Part shown: in pieces, positions 9,244 to 19,111 of the stretch
How the letters are laid out: each line of letters opens with the position of its first letter
Position numbering within the stretch: the stretch's first letter is position 1
Origin: Lutibacter flavus
GTDB lineage: Bacteria > Bacteroidota > Bacteroidia > Flavobacteriales > Flavobacteriaceae
Length of the DNA: 64,000 nt
Assembly: GCF_900188355.1 (NCBI RefSeq)
Contig: NZ_FZNX01000001.1
Location: forward strand, 419,754-483,753
Direction of reading: 5' to 3'
Notes under the pieces: generated by a model
Told to the model about the DNA's origin: nothing
The model's database searches: none
What the model saw: the letters and a program-made list of their open reading frames with translations, nothing else
Program-made: the position numbers and the translations under genes

Positions 9244-11649
9244 TTACTTTTCTAAAAGACCAATTCTTCCAATACCATTGTTTTTCTTTAACAAAGGTGA
9301 TTTTTCACGTGGAATCAATAATTTTGAGTCTTCCCATTTCGGACTCTTATATTTAATATTTTGAGAAGTGGTTTGCCCAGATGTTTTGATAACTCCACAT
9401 GCATAAACCAAACAATTACTAATTAAATGGTTTGTTCCATTTAGGTTAATTGGAGTTTTAACGTCGTAACTATTTTCAAAAACCGAATTTTTAATTGTTA
9501 CGTAATTAATATCTTTAGTTTTAATTAAATAACCTTTTTCTGTATTGTAAATTTTACTAAACACGCATTGATCAACAAGTATTTGCCCCCCTTTATTAAT
9601 TGGATTCACACCATTACTAGCGTAATTAATTGCAAATTCTTCTATATTTTTAAATAATGTGTTGTACAGAATAATAACTTCAGCATTGTATTTTCCAAAT
9701 AAAACTTTTTCATAAGAAAGATTTAACCCGCGATAATTATCAATTATTTTAGAATTTTTTATACTTATGGTATCAGCTAAAGTTCCAACATAGGCTTTAA
9801 ACACAGCACCTCCGTTAGAATTTGTAAAGTTTTTTAGGGTACAATTATCAACAAAGAGACTGTATTTTTCATTCAAATTTTCATCTGGTGAAACCATTGC
9901 ATATTTTACGGCTGTTTTTCCTTCACCATTCAGAGTTAAATTTTCAAGTTGTAAACGAGCACCTTCATTGGCTCTAAAAAAATACGTAAGAGGTTTTTCA
10001 ATAGTTGAAGACATTTTTAAAATTACTTCACCATTTCCCTGATTCCCTTTTATAATAATATCTCCATTTATTTTCATTGTTTTTTCAACAATATATTCCC
10101 CAGCGTTTAATACTAAAGTTCCTTTTTTACCTACCTTTTTTATGCCTTTATTTATGGTTCCAATACCAGGTTCAATAGTTACTGTAGTTTCAGTTATTGG
10201 TGTTACTTTCTGCTCAATAATAGGGTTCCAATAAGGTCCTGATTTTGCATTAATTACTTTTGGTAAAATAGTATTGTCTAAATTAAATGCTCCTGCAACG
10301 TAATTAACTCTTTTAGTTTCTGTGATATCAAATTCAGGGCTTTTATCAGTTTTATTAACTGTTTTTAAAATTTCATTTGCCGATGTTGGCATTGGTAAGC
10401 CTTTTAAAATAGCCCAATCAATTGTTGCTTTTGTAAATTGTGCAGGGTTTACGGTTGCTTCTGAATCTACAATATTACCATTAAAAGTAATTCCTGTAAC
10501 AACATCTTGTTCGTTTGAAATTTTCCCTCCATTAGTGTTTGAAATTAAATTATTGGCAAAAACAACATTTGTTGGTGCCAATGTTTTTTCACTATCTTTT
10601 CCAGCACCAAATTGAATTGGACTGCAATTAATTAATGTGTTGTTTTGTATATCAACATTTTTAACCTGATTGTATCGATTTAACGGTGAATTTGGAACTC
10701 CATTCATAACCACTATTGGTCCTCTATAATCATCACCTAGAATACCTACTAATAAATTATTACGAACAATATGACCTTCATTTATAATTCTAATACCGCC
10801 AACTTTTGATTTATTATTTCCAATAAAAACATTGTTTTCAACTAAGGCATTATTTCCGTGGCGAAGCGTTAAAGTTCCTTCACTTTCCATAAAAAGGTTG
10901 TTTCTAAAAATATTATCGCCAGACTTGTTTGAAATAATTTCAATTTCGCCATTACAGTGTTTAAAAGTATTAAACTCAACTATTGTTTTAGATGATTTCA
11001 TTGAGTTTGTGCTGGTTCCAATTCTAATGGTTTCACCACCATTTTCACCTAAATCAGGTCTGTTTCCAAAGAAATTATGATCAATTAAATGATTATTTTC
11101 AATGTGTGCGTCACCTTTTAACCATACAACTAACGTAGTACCGCCATTTGTTTTTCCTGTAAAATTATTGTGATCTACACGGTTGTTTCTTCCCCATATA
11201 TCAACCCAATGGTTTTCTATGCTGTTATCTGAAGGATTGTAATTTGAAATAGTACAATTTGTTAAACGACAGTTGTAAGCAAAATCTTTAGAATCTTTTC
11301 TAAATTCAATTAAATATTTTGAAGTTGGTGTGCCATCTTTAAACCAAAGTCCGGAAACGATTATATTTTTACCTGCAATATTTAATCTGGAATCTCCTGT
11401 AATAATAACTTCGCCGTTGGTCTCGGCGGAAATTATAATTGGAGCCTCTTTAGTTCCAATTCCAAAAGCTTTAAAATGAACATCTTTCCATTCGCCGTTT
11501 TTAAGTATGATTTTTGTACCCGGAGTCGCTTTTTTAATGGCTTCATTAAATTCTGTAATGTTAGCCACTTTTATTTCTAAACTGTTTTGTGAAATAGCTA
11601 TATGTTGAAATAAAAATAAGAAAAGTAAAGAGGAGATTATTTTGTGCAT
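9244..11649 (-). CDS. PL6 family alginate lyase, secreted, two beta-helix domains
   Basis: 801 residues from the ATG at 11649; a longer in-frame start would overlap the upstream gene and precede the signal peptide (MHKIISSLLFLFLFQ...AISQ). Residues about 25 to 430 form the PL6 catalytic beta-helix. Lys242 and Arg263, in NKSGDN and LRHGN and spaced 21 residues apart, match the catalytic Lys/Arg of the PL6 enzyme AlyGC and of chondroitinase B. A second beta-helix fills residues about 500 to 790, as in AlyGC-type exolyases. The signal peptide lacks a lipobox, so a periplasmic location is likely. The gene lies 16 bases after the RraA-like gene, probably in one operon transcribed away from the other PL6 genes. 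Confidence 0.92.
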   Translation of the reverse strand: MHKIISSLLFLFLFQHIAISQNSLEIKVANITEFNEAIKKATPGTKIILKNGEWKDVHFKAFGIGTKEAPIIISAETNGEVIITGDSRLNIAGKNIIVSGLWFKDGTPTSKYLIEFRKDSKDFAYNCRLTNCTISNYNPSDNSIENHWVDIWGRNNRVDHNNFTGKTNGGTTLVVWLKGDAHIENNHLIDHNFFGNRPDLGENGGETIRIGTSTNSMKSSKTIVEFNTFKHCNGEIEIISNKSGDNIFRNNLFMESEGTLTLRHGNNALVENNVFIGNNKSKVGGIRIINEGHIVRNNLLVGILGDDYRGPIVVMNGVPNSPLNRYNQVKNVDIQNNTLINCSPIQFGAGKDSEKTLAPTNVVFANNLISNTNGGKISNEQDVVTGITFNGNIVDSEATVNPAQFTKATIDWAILKGLPMPTSANEILKTVNKTDKSPEFDITETKRVNYVAGAFNLDNTILPKVINAKSGPYWNPIIEQKVTPITETTVTIEPGIGTINKGIKKVGKKGTLVLNAGEYIVEKTMKINGDIIIKGNQGNGEVILKMSSTIEKPLTYFFRANEGARLQLENLTLNGEGKTAVKYAMVSPDENLNEKYSLFVDNCTLKNFTNSNGGAVFKAYVGTLADTISIKNSKIIDNYRGLNLSYEKVLFGKYNAEVIILYNTLFKNIEEFAINYASNGVNPINKGGQILVDQCVFSKIYNTEKGYLIKTKDINYVTIKNSVFENSYDVKTPINLNGTNHLISNCLVYACGVIKTSGQTTSQNIKYKSPKWEDSKLLIPREKSPLLKKNNGIGRIGLLEK

Positions 11650-11665
11650 TTTAATAAGATTTAAA

Positions 11666-12385
11666 TTATAAATTTTTGAATTTTCGCCATTCAGCAAAAT
11701 CGATCAAATTTTGTTCATTTGTTGGTGGATACAAGCCGATTATGGTTTTTCCATTGTTTACTTGTTCTAAAACAAAATCTTCAAAAATGGTCATATCAAC
11801 GCATTCATCAGCAACTTCATCAGCAATTTCCTTTGGAATAACCATAACTCCGTCATCGTCTCCCACAATTATATCACCAGGAAAAACAGCAACATCACCA
11901 CAGCCAATAGGTACATTAATATCTAAAGCCTGATGTAAAGTTAAGTTTGTTGGAGCAGAAGGTCGACTGTGAAATGAAGGAATAGCTAATTTTGCAATAT
12001 TGGCAGAATCTCTAAAACCACCATCGGTTACAATACCTGCACCACCTCTTTTCATTAATCGTGTCACTAAAATATCACCACCTGAAGCAGCTCGGGCATT
12101 TTTTCTACTATCAATTACTAAAACAGCACCTTTAGGGCAAGTTTCAATTGCTACTCGTTGTGGATGTTTAGGATCTCTAAAAATACTCATTGGATTTAAA
12201 TCTTCTCGAGCAGGAATATATCGTAACGTAAATGCTTCCCCAACCATTGTTGGTTTTCCTAATTTTAAAGGTTTAACATCTTGAATAAATTGATTTTTTA
12301 ACCCTTTTTTATACAAACAAGAAGCAATAGTTGGTGTGCTTACGTTTTTCAACTTATTTATGGTTGATAAAGTTAATGCGCTCAT
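11666..12385 (-). CDS. RraA family protein (aldolase/regulator fold)
   Basis: 239 residues with the RraA core: GGDILVTRLMKRGGAGIVTDGGFRD and GDDDGVMVIP, the substrate and metal site in 4-hydroxy-4-methyl-2-oxoglutarate aldolases of this fold. E. coli RraA binds RNase E, but many homologues act on small keto acids. There is no signal peptide, so it is cytosolic. It is the first gene of the leftward alginate operon and diverges from a PL6 gene over the tandem TGGTAAACCA operator. A role on a 2-keto acid made from alginate is inference. The older label of dimethylmenaquinone methyltransferase should not be used. Confidence 0.85.
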   Translation of the reverse strand: MSALTLSTINKLKNVSTPTIASCLYKKGLKNQFIQDVKPLKLGKPTMVGEAFTLRYIPAREDLNPMSIFRDPKHPQRVAIETCPKGAVLVIDSRKNARAASGGDILVTRLMKRGGAGIVTDGGFRDSANIAKLAIPSFHSRPSAPTNLTLHQALDINVPIGCGDVAVFPGDIIVGDDDGVMVIPKEIADEVADECVDMTIFEDFVLEQVNNGKTIIGLYPPTNEQNLIDFAEWRKFKNL

Positions 12386-12411
12386 TTATTGTTAAATTTA
12401 GGAAATTATAC

Positions 12412-12441
12412 TTGTTTAATACACAAATATACATATATTTG
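12412..12441 (+). promoter_or_regulatory. Promoter of the rightward PL6 gene
   Basis: TTG at 12412, a 19-base spacer, then TATATTTG at 12434 to 12441, a good fit to the Bacteroidota primary sigma consensus. The last four bases of the -7 box are also the start of the first operator copy, so a bound repressor would block it. Confidence 0.6.
12424..12431 (-). promoter_or_regulatory. -7 box for the leftward RraA/PL6 operon
   Basis: The minus strand reads TATATTTG 38 bases before the RraA-like start. No good -33 box is seen at 19 to 21 bases; the shared operator would cover that region. Confidence 0.4.
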
Positions 12442-12465
12442 GTAAACCAAACTGGTAAACCAATT
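12438..12465. promoter_or_regulatory. Tandem GntR-type operator, two TGGTAAACCA copies
   Basis: TGGTAAACCA occurs at 12440 to 12449 and 12453 to 12462, centres 13 bases apart. The form matches the TTGGTATACCAA consensus of UxuR/ExuR, which belong to the same FadR group of GntR proteins as the regulator encoded at 32703. It sits between divergent promoters of the RraA/PL6 operon and the PL6 gene at 12481. Confidence 0.7.
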
Positions 12466-12480
12466 TAAAAATTTGTTAAA

Positions 12481-14805
12481 ATGAATTCAATAAAATTTTT
12501 TAGGCTTGTTTTAATACTATGTTTAGTAGTGTTAGTTTCGTGTGATAAGAGTACAAATAAGGAAGTGTTAGTGTCAACTAAAGAAACCTTATTTTTAGCA
12601 ATTTCTGAGGCAACGCCTGGAACAGAAATTATACTTGCTAATGGCAGTTATAAAGATGTTACTATAGAGTTTAAAGGAGAGGGGACTAAAGATGCTCCTA
12701 TAGTTTTAAGGGCAGAAACTCCAGGGAAGGTATTTATTGAAGGTGTTTCAAATTTAATGTTGGGTGGTAGTTATTTAGTAGTTGATGGCTTGTATTTTAG
12801 AAATGGGTACACGCCTACAAAAAACGTAATTGCTTTTAGAATCAGCCCGGAAGAGGTGGCCACTAATTGCCAAGTAACCAATTGCGTGATCGTAGATTTT
12901 AATCAGCTATCACGAGATAAAGACGATCTATGGGTTCAGTTTTATGGCAAACACAACAGCTTAGATCATTGTTATATTGCAGGGAAAACAAATAGAGGAC
13001 CTACAGTTAGAGTAGATTTAAAAGGAAACCAAAGTATAAGAAATTTTCATAAAATAGAATACAATCATTTTGGGCCTAGACCTCGAAAAGGAGGGGCAAG
13101 TGGAGAAACTATTCAGTTAGGTAGCAGTTTTACTTCTATGTCGCCAAGTAATACTTTGATAGCTAACAATTTGTTTGAGGAGTGTAATGGTGAAGTTGAA
13201 GTTATTTCAAGTAAAACAAATTTTAATATAATTAGAAATAATGTATTTTATAAAAGTGAAGGTTCCGTAGTAACACGTCACGGAAATTACTGTACAATTG
13301 ATGGGAATTATTTTATTGGTGATGGTGTAAATAAAAATGTTGGAGGAATTAGAATTGTAAATACTGGACATTGGATTGTAAATAACTATTTCTACAATTT
13401 AATTGGTGAGAACTTTAGAAGTCCGTTGGCAGTTATGAATGGAATTCCAAAATCTCCTTTAAACAGATACAACCAAGTAACCGATGTTGTAGTTGCTTAT
13501 AATACCTATGTAAATTGTAAGTCGCCTTGGCAATTTGGAGTAGGCACAAATATTGCTCAAAAAGATGTTTTGCCGTTGTCTGAAATTCGTTCAGCTATAG
13601 CCTTAAGAACGGAAGTTGCAAACAATGTTATTTATAATACTGCAGGTGATACACATTTAATAATTGAGCATGATAAAGCAGATGGAGTAAAATTTAAAAG
13701 TAACGTAATCAACAACCAAGGCATCGATTTTAAAGATAAGAATCGTTTTATTACAAGTGATTTTGAGTTGACAAAAATTTCGGAGAATATATTCATGCCA
13801 ACGGGAATTTCAACAGAAATTGAACCTTATCACGGGTTTGGTTTTGAGGATATTAAAACAGATCTTTTTGGAGCTTCAAGAGAAAATTCAGTTAGCTTAG
13901 GAGCTATGATTGCAGGACAAGGGAAAGACCCAAAAATTCTAGATAAGAAAAAATATGGTGCAAGTTGGTATGATTCTGAAAAACCGGATTATGAAGCTAA
14001 CATAATTGAAGTAACTACTTTAGAAGGAGATTTGGCAGCTAAAATTGCAGCAGCCAATGCAGGAGATATTTTAGAATTGAATGCAGGAACCTACACTATT
14101 TCAACTTCATTAAAGATAGATAAACCTTTGACAATACAATCTAAAGGGACTGAAAAAGCTCAAATTGTTTTTGATGGAAAAGAAGATTTGCCAGTATTTG
14201 AATTGAATCCATATGGTATTTTAACTTTAAAAAATATTCAGCTTTCCGGAAATGGAAAACAGTATGCTTTTGCAAGTTTAAAAGAAAACATGTCTAATCA
14301 TTTTGGATTGTCAGTTAGGGACTGTGAAATCAGTAATTTTAAATATGTATTAAAGGCGTATAAGCAAACCTTTGCTGAAGAAATTACTTTTGCAAATAGT
14401 CAAATTTCAAACTGTGAAAACGGGATTGAACTTTCAGAAGAAATCAATGACAAAGGCGATTACAGCGTAGAATATTTAACTGTTGATAATTGTAAATTTA
14501 AGGAGGTTAAAAGTAATGTGATAGATTATTACAGAGGTGGTTATGATGAATCTACAATTGGAGGTAATTTAAAGGTTAGCAATAGTACATTTGAAAAATG
14601 TGGAGGAAAAGAAGAGAATGGTATTTTATTGAATACAAGGGGTATTGTAAATGTAGCTATTGAAAATAACACTTTTAAAAATAATAAGGTAAAATTAGTG
14701 GCGCTTTTATGGGGTGCTAAAAATAATACACATTCTAATAATAAGCTTCAAAACTCTGGAGAAATAAGAGTAGAGGAAAATTTAAAAATGAAATTGATGT
14801 ATTAG
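12481..14805 (+). CDS. PL6 family alginate lyase, lipoprotein
   Basis: 774 residues with a lipoprotein signal peptide (VLVSC, Cys21). The N-terminal PL6 beta-helix carries Lys245 (ISSKTNFN) and Arg266 (TRHGN) at the catalytic 21-residue spacing, plus GASGETIQLGS of the calcium-site region. A second beta-helix begins near residue 515 (LEGDLAAKIAAANAGDILELNAG). It cleaves alginate or its oligomers by beta-elimination; endo or exo mode cannot be read here. It is the first gene of a rightward operon with the heparinase-like lyase, the gluconokinase/6PGDH fusion and the NRAMP-like carrier. The start is fixed by the operator and promoter directly upstream. Confidence 0.92.
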   Translation: MNSIKFFRLVLILCLVVLVSCDKSTNKEVLVSTKETLFLAISEATPGTEIILANGSYKDVTIEFKGEGTKDAPIVLRAETPGKVFIEGVSNLMLGGSYLVVDGLYFRNGYTPTKNVIAFRISPEEVATNCQVTNCVIVDFNQLSRDKDDLWVQFYGKHNSLDHCYIAGKTNRGPTVRVDLKGNQSIRNFHKIEYNHFGPRPRKGGASGETIQLGSSFTSMSPSNTLIANNLFEECNGEVEVISSKTNFNIIRNNVFYKSEGSVVTRHGNYCTIDGNYFIGDGVNKNVGGIRIVNTGHWIVNNYFYNLIGENFRSPLAVMNGIPKSPLNRYNQVTDVVVAYNTYVNCKSPWQFGVGTNIAQKDVLPLSEIRSAIALRTEVANNVIYNTAGDTHLIIEHDKADGVKFKSNVINNQGIDFKDKNRFITSDFELTKISENIFMPTGISTEIEPYHGFGFEDIKTDLFGASRENSVSLGAMIAGQGKDPKILDKKKYGASWYDSEKPDYEANIIEVTTLEGDLAAKIAAANAGDILELNAGTYTISTSLKIDKPLTIQSKGTEKAQIVFDGKEDLPVFELNPYGILTLKNIQLSGNGKQYAFASLKENMSNHFGLSVRDCEISNFKYVLKAYKQTFAEEITFANSQISNCENGIELSEEINDKGDYSVEYLTVDNCKFKEVKSNVIDYYRGGYDESTIGGNLKVSNSTFEKCGGKEENGILLNTRGIVNVAIENNTFKNNKVKLVALLWGAKNNTHSNNKLQNSGEIRVEENLKMKLMY

Positions 14806-14859
14806 TTTATAAAGTATTTTACTTTTTAAAGATTCATATAATCAAATAATATTTAAATA

Positions 14860-17124
14860 ATGAAATTCAAGTTTTTAATTTTTTGCAGTTATTTCTTTTT
14901 ATGTCAATTTGTAATTTCGCAGGAAATACCATCTAGAAAGGTACTAAATACTTCTCAAATTTCTAAATATTTAAAAGAAGATGTTGAAAAGGACTTAAGC
15001 GAAAACGGCAAGATTTCAAAAGAGAAATTGGCAAAATATTTTCGCGAAAAATTTTCTGAACGCTATTTTTATAATTGGAAAACCTTTAATACTAGATTTG
15101 AGGATTATAAGAAACTTTATAAAGAAAAGGAAGGTTCTCATACTGAAAGAGCATTAGATCATCTTTCAAAATTTTCAGATAGTACTCAATGGATTTTACC
15201 CTTTAATTATTTAAATGGAGAACCCGTAAATGCATATGCATTAAGGCACCTTGCACGTCAACACAAAATGGTAGATATTTCTTTTTACTATAATTATCAA
15301 AATAAAGATTCAAAATTTTTAAATTATTTTACAGATCAGTTAAAATCTTTAAATGCTGCTTTAAGTGTTGATGAATTTGAGAAAATTGAAGATGGAAATG
15401 GTGTTTATGAAGCGTTTCGTTCTGGTTATCGTGTATTAAATTGGCTTCAAATTCATAATATGTTTTTAGGAGAAGAAACGTATTCCGATGAAGATCAATT
15501 AACAACTATAGCTACATTATTGCAACATGCTGCATATTTGTATGAACGTAACCCTGAGTTTCATGCAGGAAATCACCAAACAAGAGGTTTGTCTGCTTTA
15601 GCAATGATTTCCATAGTATTACGTGATTTTAAAGGAACTGATGTTTGGTATACCCATTCAATGAAATTATTAGAAGAACATTTATCAAAAGAAATTAACG
15701 ATGATGGTTTTCAATTTGAACGTTCTGTTCACTATCATATAAGTGATATTGAAAATTATTATTTTGTTTATCAATTAGCAAAAACTAGTGGAATAGCAGT
15801 AAATACTTTTTGGGAAGAAAAACTTAAATCACTTTTTACAACACTTACCAAAATTTCATTTCCAGATAAATCTGCACCTGTTTTACAAGACGATACTGAT
15901 AATCCCTGGGCCGAGAAGAATGACATTTCTGGTGCTTTAACATTAGGATATTTGTTGTTTGAGGACCCAGAAATGGGATATTTTGCGAATAACAAAGTAC
16001 AAGCGAAAATGTATTGGTATTTGAATGAAAATCAATTACAATTATTAAATTCAATCAATAAAGAAAAGCCAAGTTTTAAATCTGTTTCTTTTCCAACTAC
16101 TGGTTATTATATTTCGAGAAATGACGCTCCTGATGCAGAAAATATGATGATTATTTCTGCTGGATTGGATGCTGATAAACCAGATCACCAACATGGAGAT
16201 ATGTTAGGTATACAAGCAATGGCAAATGGAAAAGTAGTTTTACCCAATTACCAAGTTAGATATTCCTTATCAGATTTAGAATTGTTTAAAAACTCTATGG
16301 TAAAAAATGTTGCGTTGGTGGATAATGAGTTGCAGGGAAAACGATACACTTCTAATCAAGGAGGAAGTGGTTTTGGAAAGTTTCAAACTTTGCCAAATCC
16401 TAAAGTAATAACTTGGAATACAGATAAAAACTTAGATTTATTTGTGGGTTCGCATGATGGTTTTGAAAATGTTGGAGTAGCATATTCGCGTCAGGTTATT
16501 AATATTAAAAATGACTTTTGGATTGTAAAGGATAACTTTTCTTCTGAAAAAGAGCATAATTACAAGCAAGTTTGGCAAGGACATTATACACTTGAAAATC
16601 AACCAAATTTATTACGAGCAACTTTTGATGATGCAACGGGATTTGATATTTTTCAATTGAATAAAATTGATGAGGTAACTAATTCTGGAACTCGTGGAAA
16701 ACATTGGTCGGTGGTGTCTAAAAATAAGGTGAATGAGTTTAGTTTTATAACAGTGCTATACCCTTATTCAGGTTACGACAATAGAATTAATGAATTAGAA
16801 GAAGTTCCAGATTTAAAAGGATGGAAATTAAATGATTCTAATTGGAATCTTGAAGGTGAAAATGTGGTTTCACTTTCAAAAGAAAATCAATTGTTAGTAT
16901 ATTCAATAAACAAACTAAATATAGGAGGTTTTAGTATTGAAACTTTTAATATAGCTGATTTATATATTTCAATTATTGAAAATAAAATAACCATTCAAAA
17001 TATTGGAGATAAGGAAACTAACTTGAAAATTAACGGAGTAATTGAGGTTATTATGGATGGTGAAAATACAACCAGTAATATAAAATTAACTCCTGGGAAA
17101 ATTTTGGAGTGTGTTTTAGAATAA
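14860..17124 (+). CDS. Heparinase II/III-like polysaccharide lyase
   Basis: 754 residues with a cleavable signal peptide (FLCQFVISQ). Residues about 90 to 360 are the helical heparinase II/III N domain (HAGNHQTRGLSALAMISI; Asn238 and His239 in the usual Asn-His site, and ERSVHYHISDIENYY). Residues about 410 to 620 are the beta-sandwich domain with the conserved DHQHGDMLG. The fold is shared by PL12, PL15, PL17, PL21 and PL39; the sequence lacks the PL17 signatures of the gene at 22862. Its place in the locus suggests an oligoalginate lyase, with PL15 or PL39 as candidates, but the family is not settled. It probably works in the periplasm. Confidence 0.8.
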   Translation: MKFKFLIFCSYFFLCQFVISQEIPSRKVLNTSQISKYLKEDVEKDLSENGKISKEKLAKYFREKFSERYFYNWKTFNTRFEDYKKLYKEKEGSHTERALDHLSKFSDSTQWILPFNYLNGEPVNAYALRHLARQHKMVDISFYYNYQNKDSKFLNYFTDQLKSLNAALSVDEFEKIEDGNGVYEAFRSGYRVLNWLQIHNMFLGEETYSDEDQLTTIATLLQHAAYLYERNPEFHAGNHQTRGLSALAMISIVLRDFKGTDVWYTHSMKLLEEHLSKEINDDGFQFERSVHYHISDIENYYFVYQLAKTSGIAVNTFWEEKLKSLFTTLTKISFPDKSAPVLQDDTDNPWAEKNDISGALTLGYLLFEDPEMGYFANNKVQAKMYWYLNENQLQLLNSINKEKPSFKSVSFPTTGYYISRNDAPDAENMMIISAGLDADKPDHQHGDMLGIQAMANGKVVLPNYQVRYSLSDLELFKNSMVKNVALVDNELQGKRYTSNQGGSGFGKFQTLPNPKVITWNTDKNLDLFVGSHDGFENVGVAYSRQVINIKNDFWIVKDNFSSEKEHNYKQVWQGHYTLENQPNLLRATFDDATGFDIFQLNKIDEVTNSGTRGKHWSVVSKNKVNEFSFITVLYPYSGYDNRINELEEVPDLKGWKLNDSNWNLEGENVVSLSKENQLLVYSINKLNIGGFSIETFNIADLYISIIENKITIQNIGDKETNLKINGVIEVIMDGENTTSNIKLTPGKILECVLE

Positions 17125-17178
17125 CAAAATTTAAATAGCTTTTCCTTAAAAGGAAGGGTTCTGATAATAAAATATTAT

Positions 17179-19074
17179 ATGATTTTAAGTGAAAACAACG
17201 TGTTTTTTGTGATGGGAGTTTCAGGAGTTGGTAAAAGTACTATTGGTAATTTATTATCAAAAGAACTTGGTATTCCTTTTTTTGATGGAGATGATTTTCA
17301 TCCAAAAGAAAATATCCTGAAAATGTCTAAAGGAGAACCATTAAACGATGAGGATCGATTTGGATGGTTGGCAACTTTAAATAAATTGGCTAAAGATCAA
17401 TTAAAAGAAAATAGTTGTGTAATAGTATGTTCTGCTCTAAAAAATAAATACAGAGAAATTTTAAGTAATGGTGTTGAAAATAACACTAAATGGATTCATC
17501 TTGTGGGTTCTTATGAATTGATTTCTGAGAGAATGAAACAGCGATCAAATCATTTTATGCCAACAGGTTTGCTGAAGTCTCAGAAGGATATTCTTGAAAA
17601 TCCAGTAAATGCAATTAACGTAAATATTAGTTTAACACCTTTAGAAATAGTGGAAGTAATTAAAAAAGAATTAAACCCTAAATCGGAATTTGGTTTATTT
17701 GGTTTGGGTGTAATGGGTAAAAGTTTAAGCCGAAATTTAGCAAGTAAAAACATAAAACTATCAATTTTTAATAGACATGTGGATGGGATTGAAGAAGATG
17801 TAGCTATTAACTTTAAAAATGAATTTGAAGAATTAGCAACTACAAAGGCATTTGATAATGTGGAGCAATTTGTAAACTCTTTGCAACAACCACGTAAAAT
17901 AATGTTAATGGTGAATGCTGGTAAAACTACAGATATTGTTATTGAAAGCTTAATTCCCTATTTATCAGATGGAGATATTTTAATTGATGGAGGAAATTCA
18001 AATTACAATGAAACAAAAATACGCCTTGATTATTTACTTTCAAAAAATATCCATTTAATAGGAACAGGAGTTTCAGGCGGTGAGGAAGGAGCATTGAAAG
18101 GACCAAGTATTATGCCAAGTGGGGATAAAGAAGTTTATAAAACAGTTGCACCGTTTTTAAATGCTATTGCGGCTAAAGATGCTAATAATTTACCTTGCTG
18201 TACTTATGTTGGTAAAGAAGGAAGTGGTCATTTTGTAAAAATGGTTCATAATGGTATTGAATATGTTGAAATGCAATTACTGGCTGAAGTTGTAAATATT
18301 TTAAAATTATCAGGAAATAATTATGATGAAATTGCCGATATTTTAGAATCTTGGAAAAGTGCTGCTGATAGTTATTTACTCGAAATTACAGTTAAAATTT
18401 TAAGAAAAAAAGAAGGCTCTGATTGGTTGGTTGAAAAAATAATGGATAAGGCAGGTAATAAAGGTACAGGAAATTGGACCACCATTGCAACGGCAGAATT
18501 AGGTATTCCTAGCACCCTAATTCCAGCTGCTTTATTTGCGCGTTATTCTTCATTTTATAAAGAAGATAGAGTTAAATTGAATAGAATATATGATGATGGA
18601 AATACTTCATCACTAAATTTAACAACAGAGGATATTTTAAAGGCTTATCAATTTGCCCGAATTATAAATCATTTTCAAGGAATAAACTTAATTTCTGAAG
18701 CATCAATAAAATATGAATGGGAATTAAATTTAAGTGAAATCGCCAGAATTTGGACAAACGGTTGCATTATTAAATCTAATTTAATGGTTGAATTGGTTGC
18801 GGTTTTAAAAGAGACAAGTAATCTTCTGGGATATGAAAAATTTGTTCAAAAAATAAAAAAATTGAAACCTTCAACAAATAAGGTAGTTTCTCAATGTGTA
18901 TTAAATGAGATGGCAATTCCGTGTTTAAGCGAATCTGTAAACTTTTTTAATGGGCATACAATAGCAAATTCCCCAGCAAATATAATTCAGGCACAACGGG
19001 ATTATTTTGGAGCACATACTTACCAGAGAATTGACGATCCTTCAGGTGAATTTTATCACACCAACTGGAAATAA
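17179..19074 (+). CDS. Gluconokinase / 6-phosphogluconate dehydrogenase fusion
   Basis: 631 residues holding two complete enzymes. Residues 1 to about 165 are a GntK-type gluconokinase with P-loop GVSGVGKST (13 to 21) and FFDGDDFHP. Residues about 170 to 631 are a full 6-phosphogluconate dehydrogenase: the NADP site GLGVMG (175 to 180), GGNSNY, GVSGGEEGALKGPSIMPSG, the catalytic KMVHNGIEY and the C-terminal YFGAHTYQR...FHTNW. The protein would turn gluconate into ribulose-5-phosphate in two steps and make NADPH. Gluconate is not a known alginate product, so its place in this operon is unexplained. It may supply NADPH for the uronate reductase. The cytosolic location follows from the absence of a signal peptide. 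Confidence 0.9.
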   Translation: MILSENNVFFVMGVSGVGKSTIGNLLSKELGIPFFDGDDFHPKENILKMSKGEPLNDEDRFGWLATLNKLAKDQLKENSCVIVCSALKNKYREILSNGVENNTKWIHLVGSYELISERMKQRSNHFMPTGLLKSQKDILENPVNAINVNISLTPLEIVEVIKKELNPKSEFGLFGLGVMGKSLSRNLASKNIKLSIFNRHVDGIEEDVAINFKNEFEELATTKAFDNVEQFVNSLQQPRKIMLMVNAGKTTDIVIESLIPYLSDGDILIDGGNSNYNETKIRLDYLLSKNIHLIGTGVSGGEEGALKGPSIMPSGDKEVYKTVAPFLNAIAAKDANNLPCCTYVGKEGSGHFVKMVHNGIEYVEMQLLAEVVNILKLSGNNYDEIADILESWKSAADSYLLEITVKILRKKEGSDWLVEKIMDKAGNKGTGNWTTIATAELGIPSTLIPAALFARYSSFYKEDRVKLNRIYDDGNTSSLNLTTEDILKAYQFARIINHFQGINLISEASIKYEWELNLSEIARIWTNGCIIKSNLMVELVAVLKETSNLLGYEKFVQKIKKLKPSTNKVVSQCVLNEMAIPCLSESVNFFNGHTIANSPANIIQAQRDYFGAHTYQRIDDPSGEFYHTNWK

Positions 19075-19111
19075 GTTAATTAAAGTCAAAATATAATAAC
19101 AACCAAATAAC

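Noticed and set aside
11666-12385. Annotation as dimethylmenaquinone methyltransferase
   Set aside because: No SAM-binding motif; the sequence is of the RraA fold.
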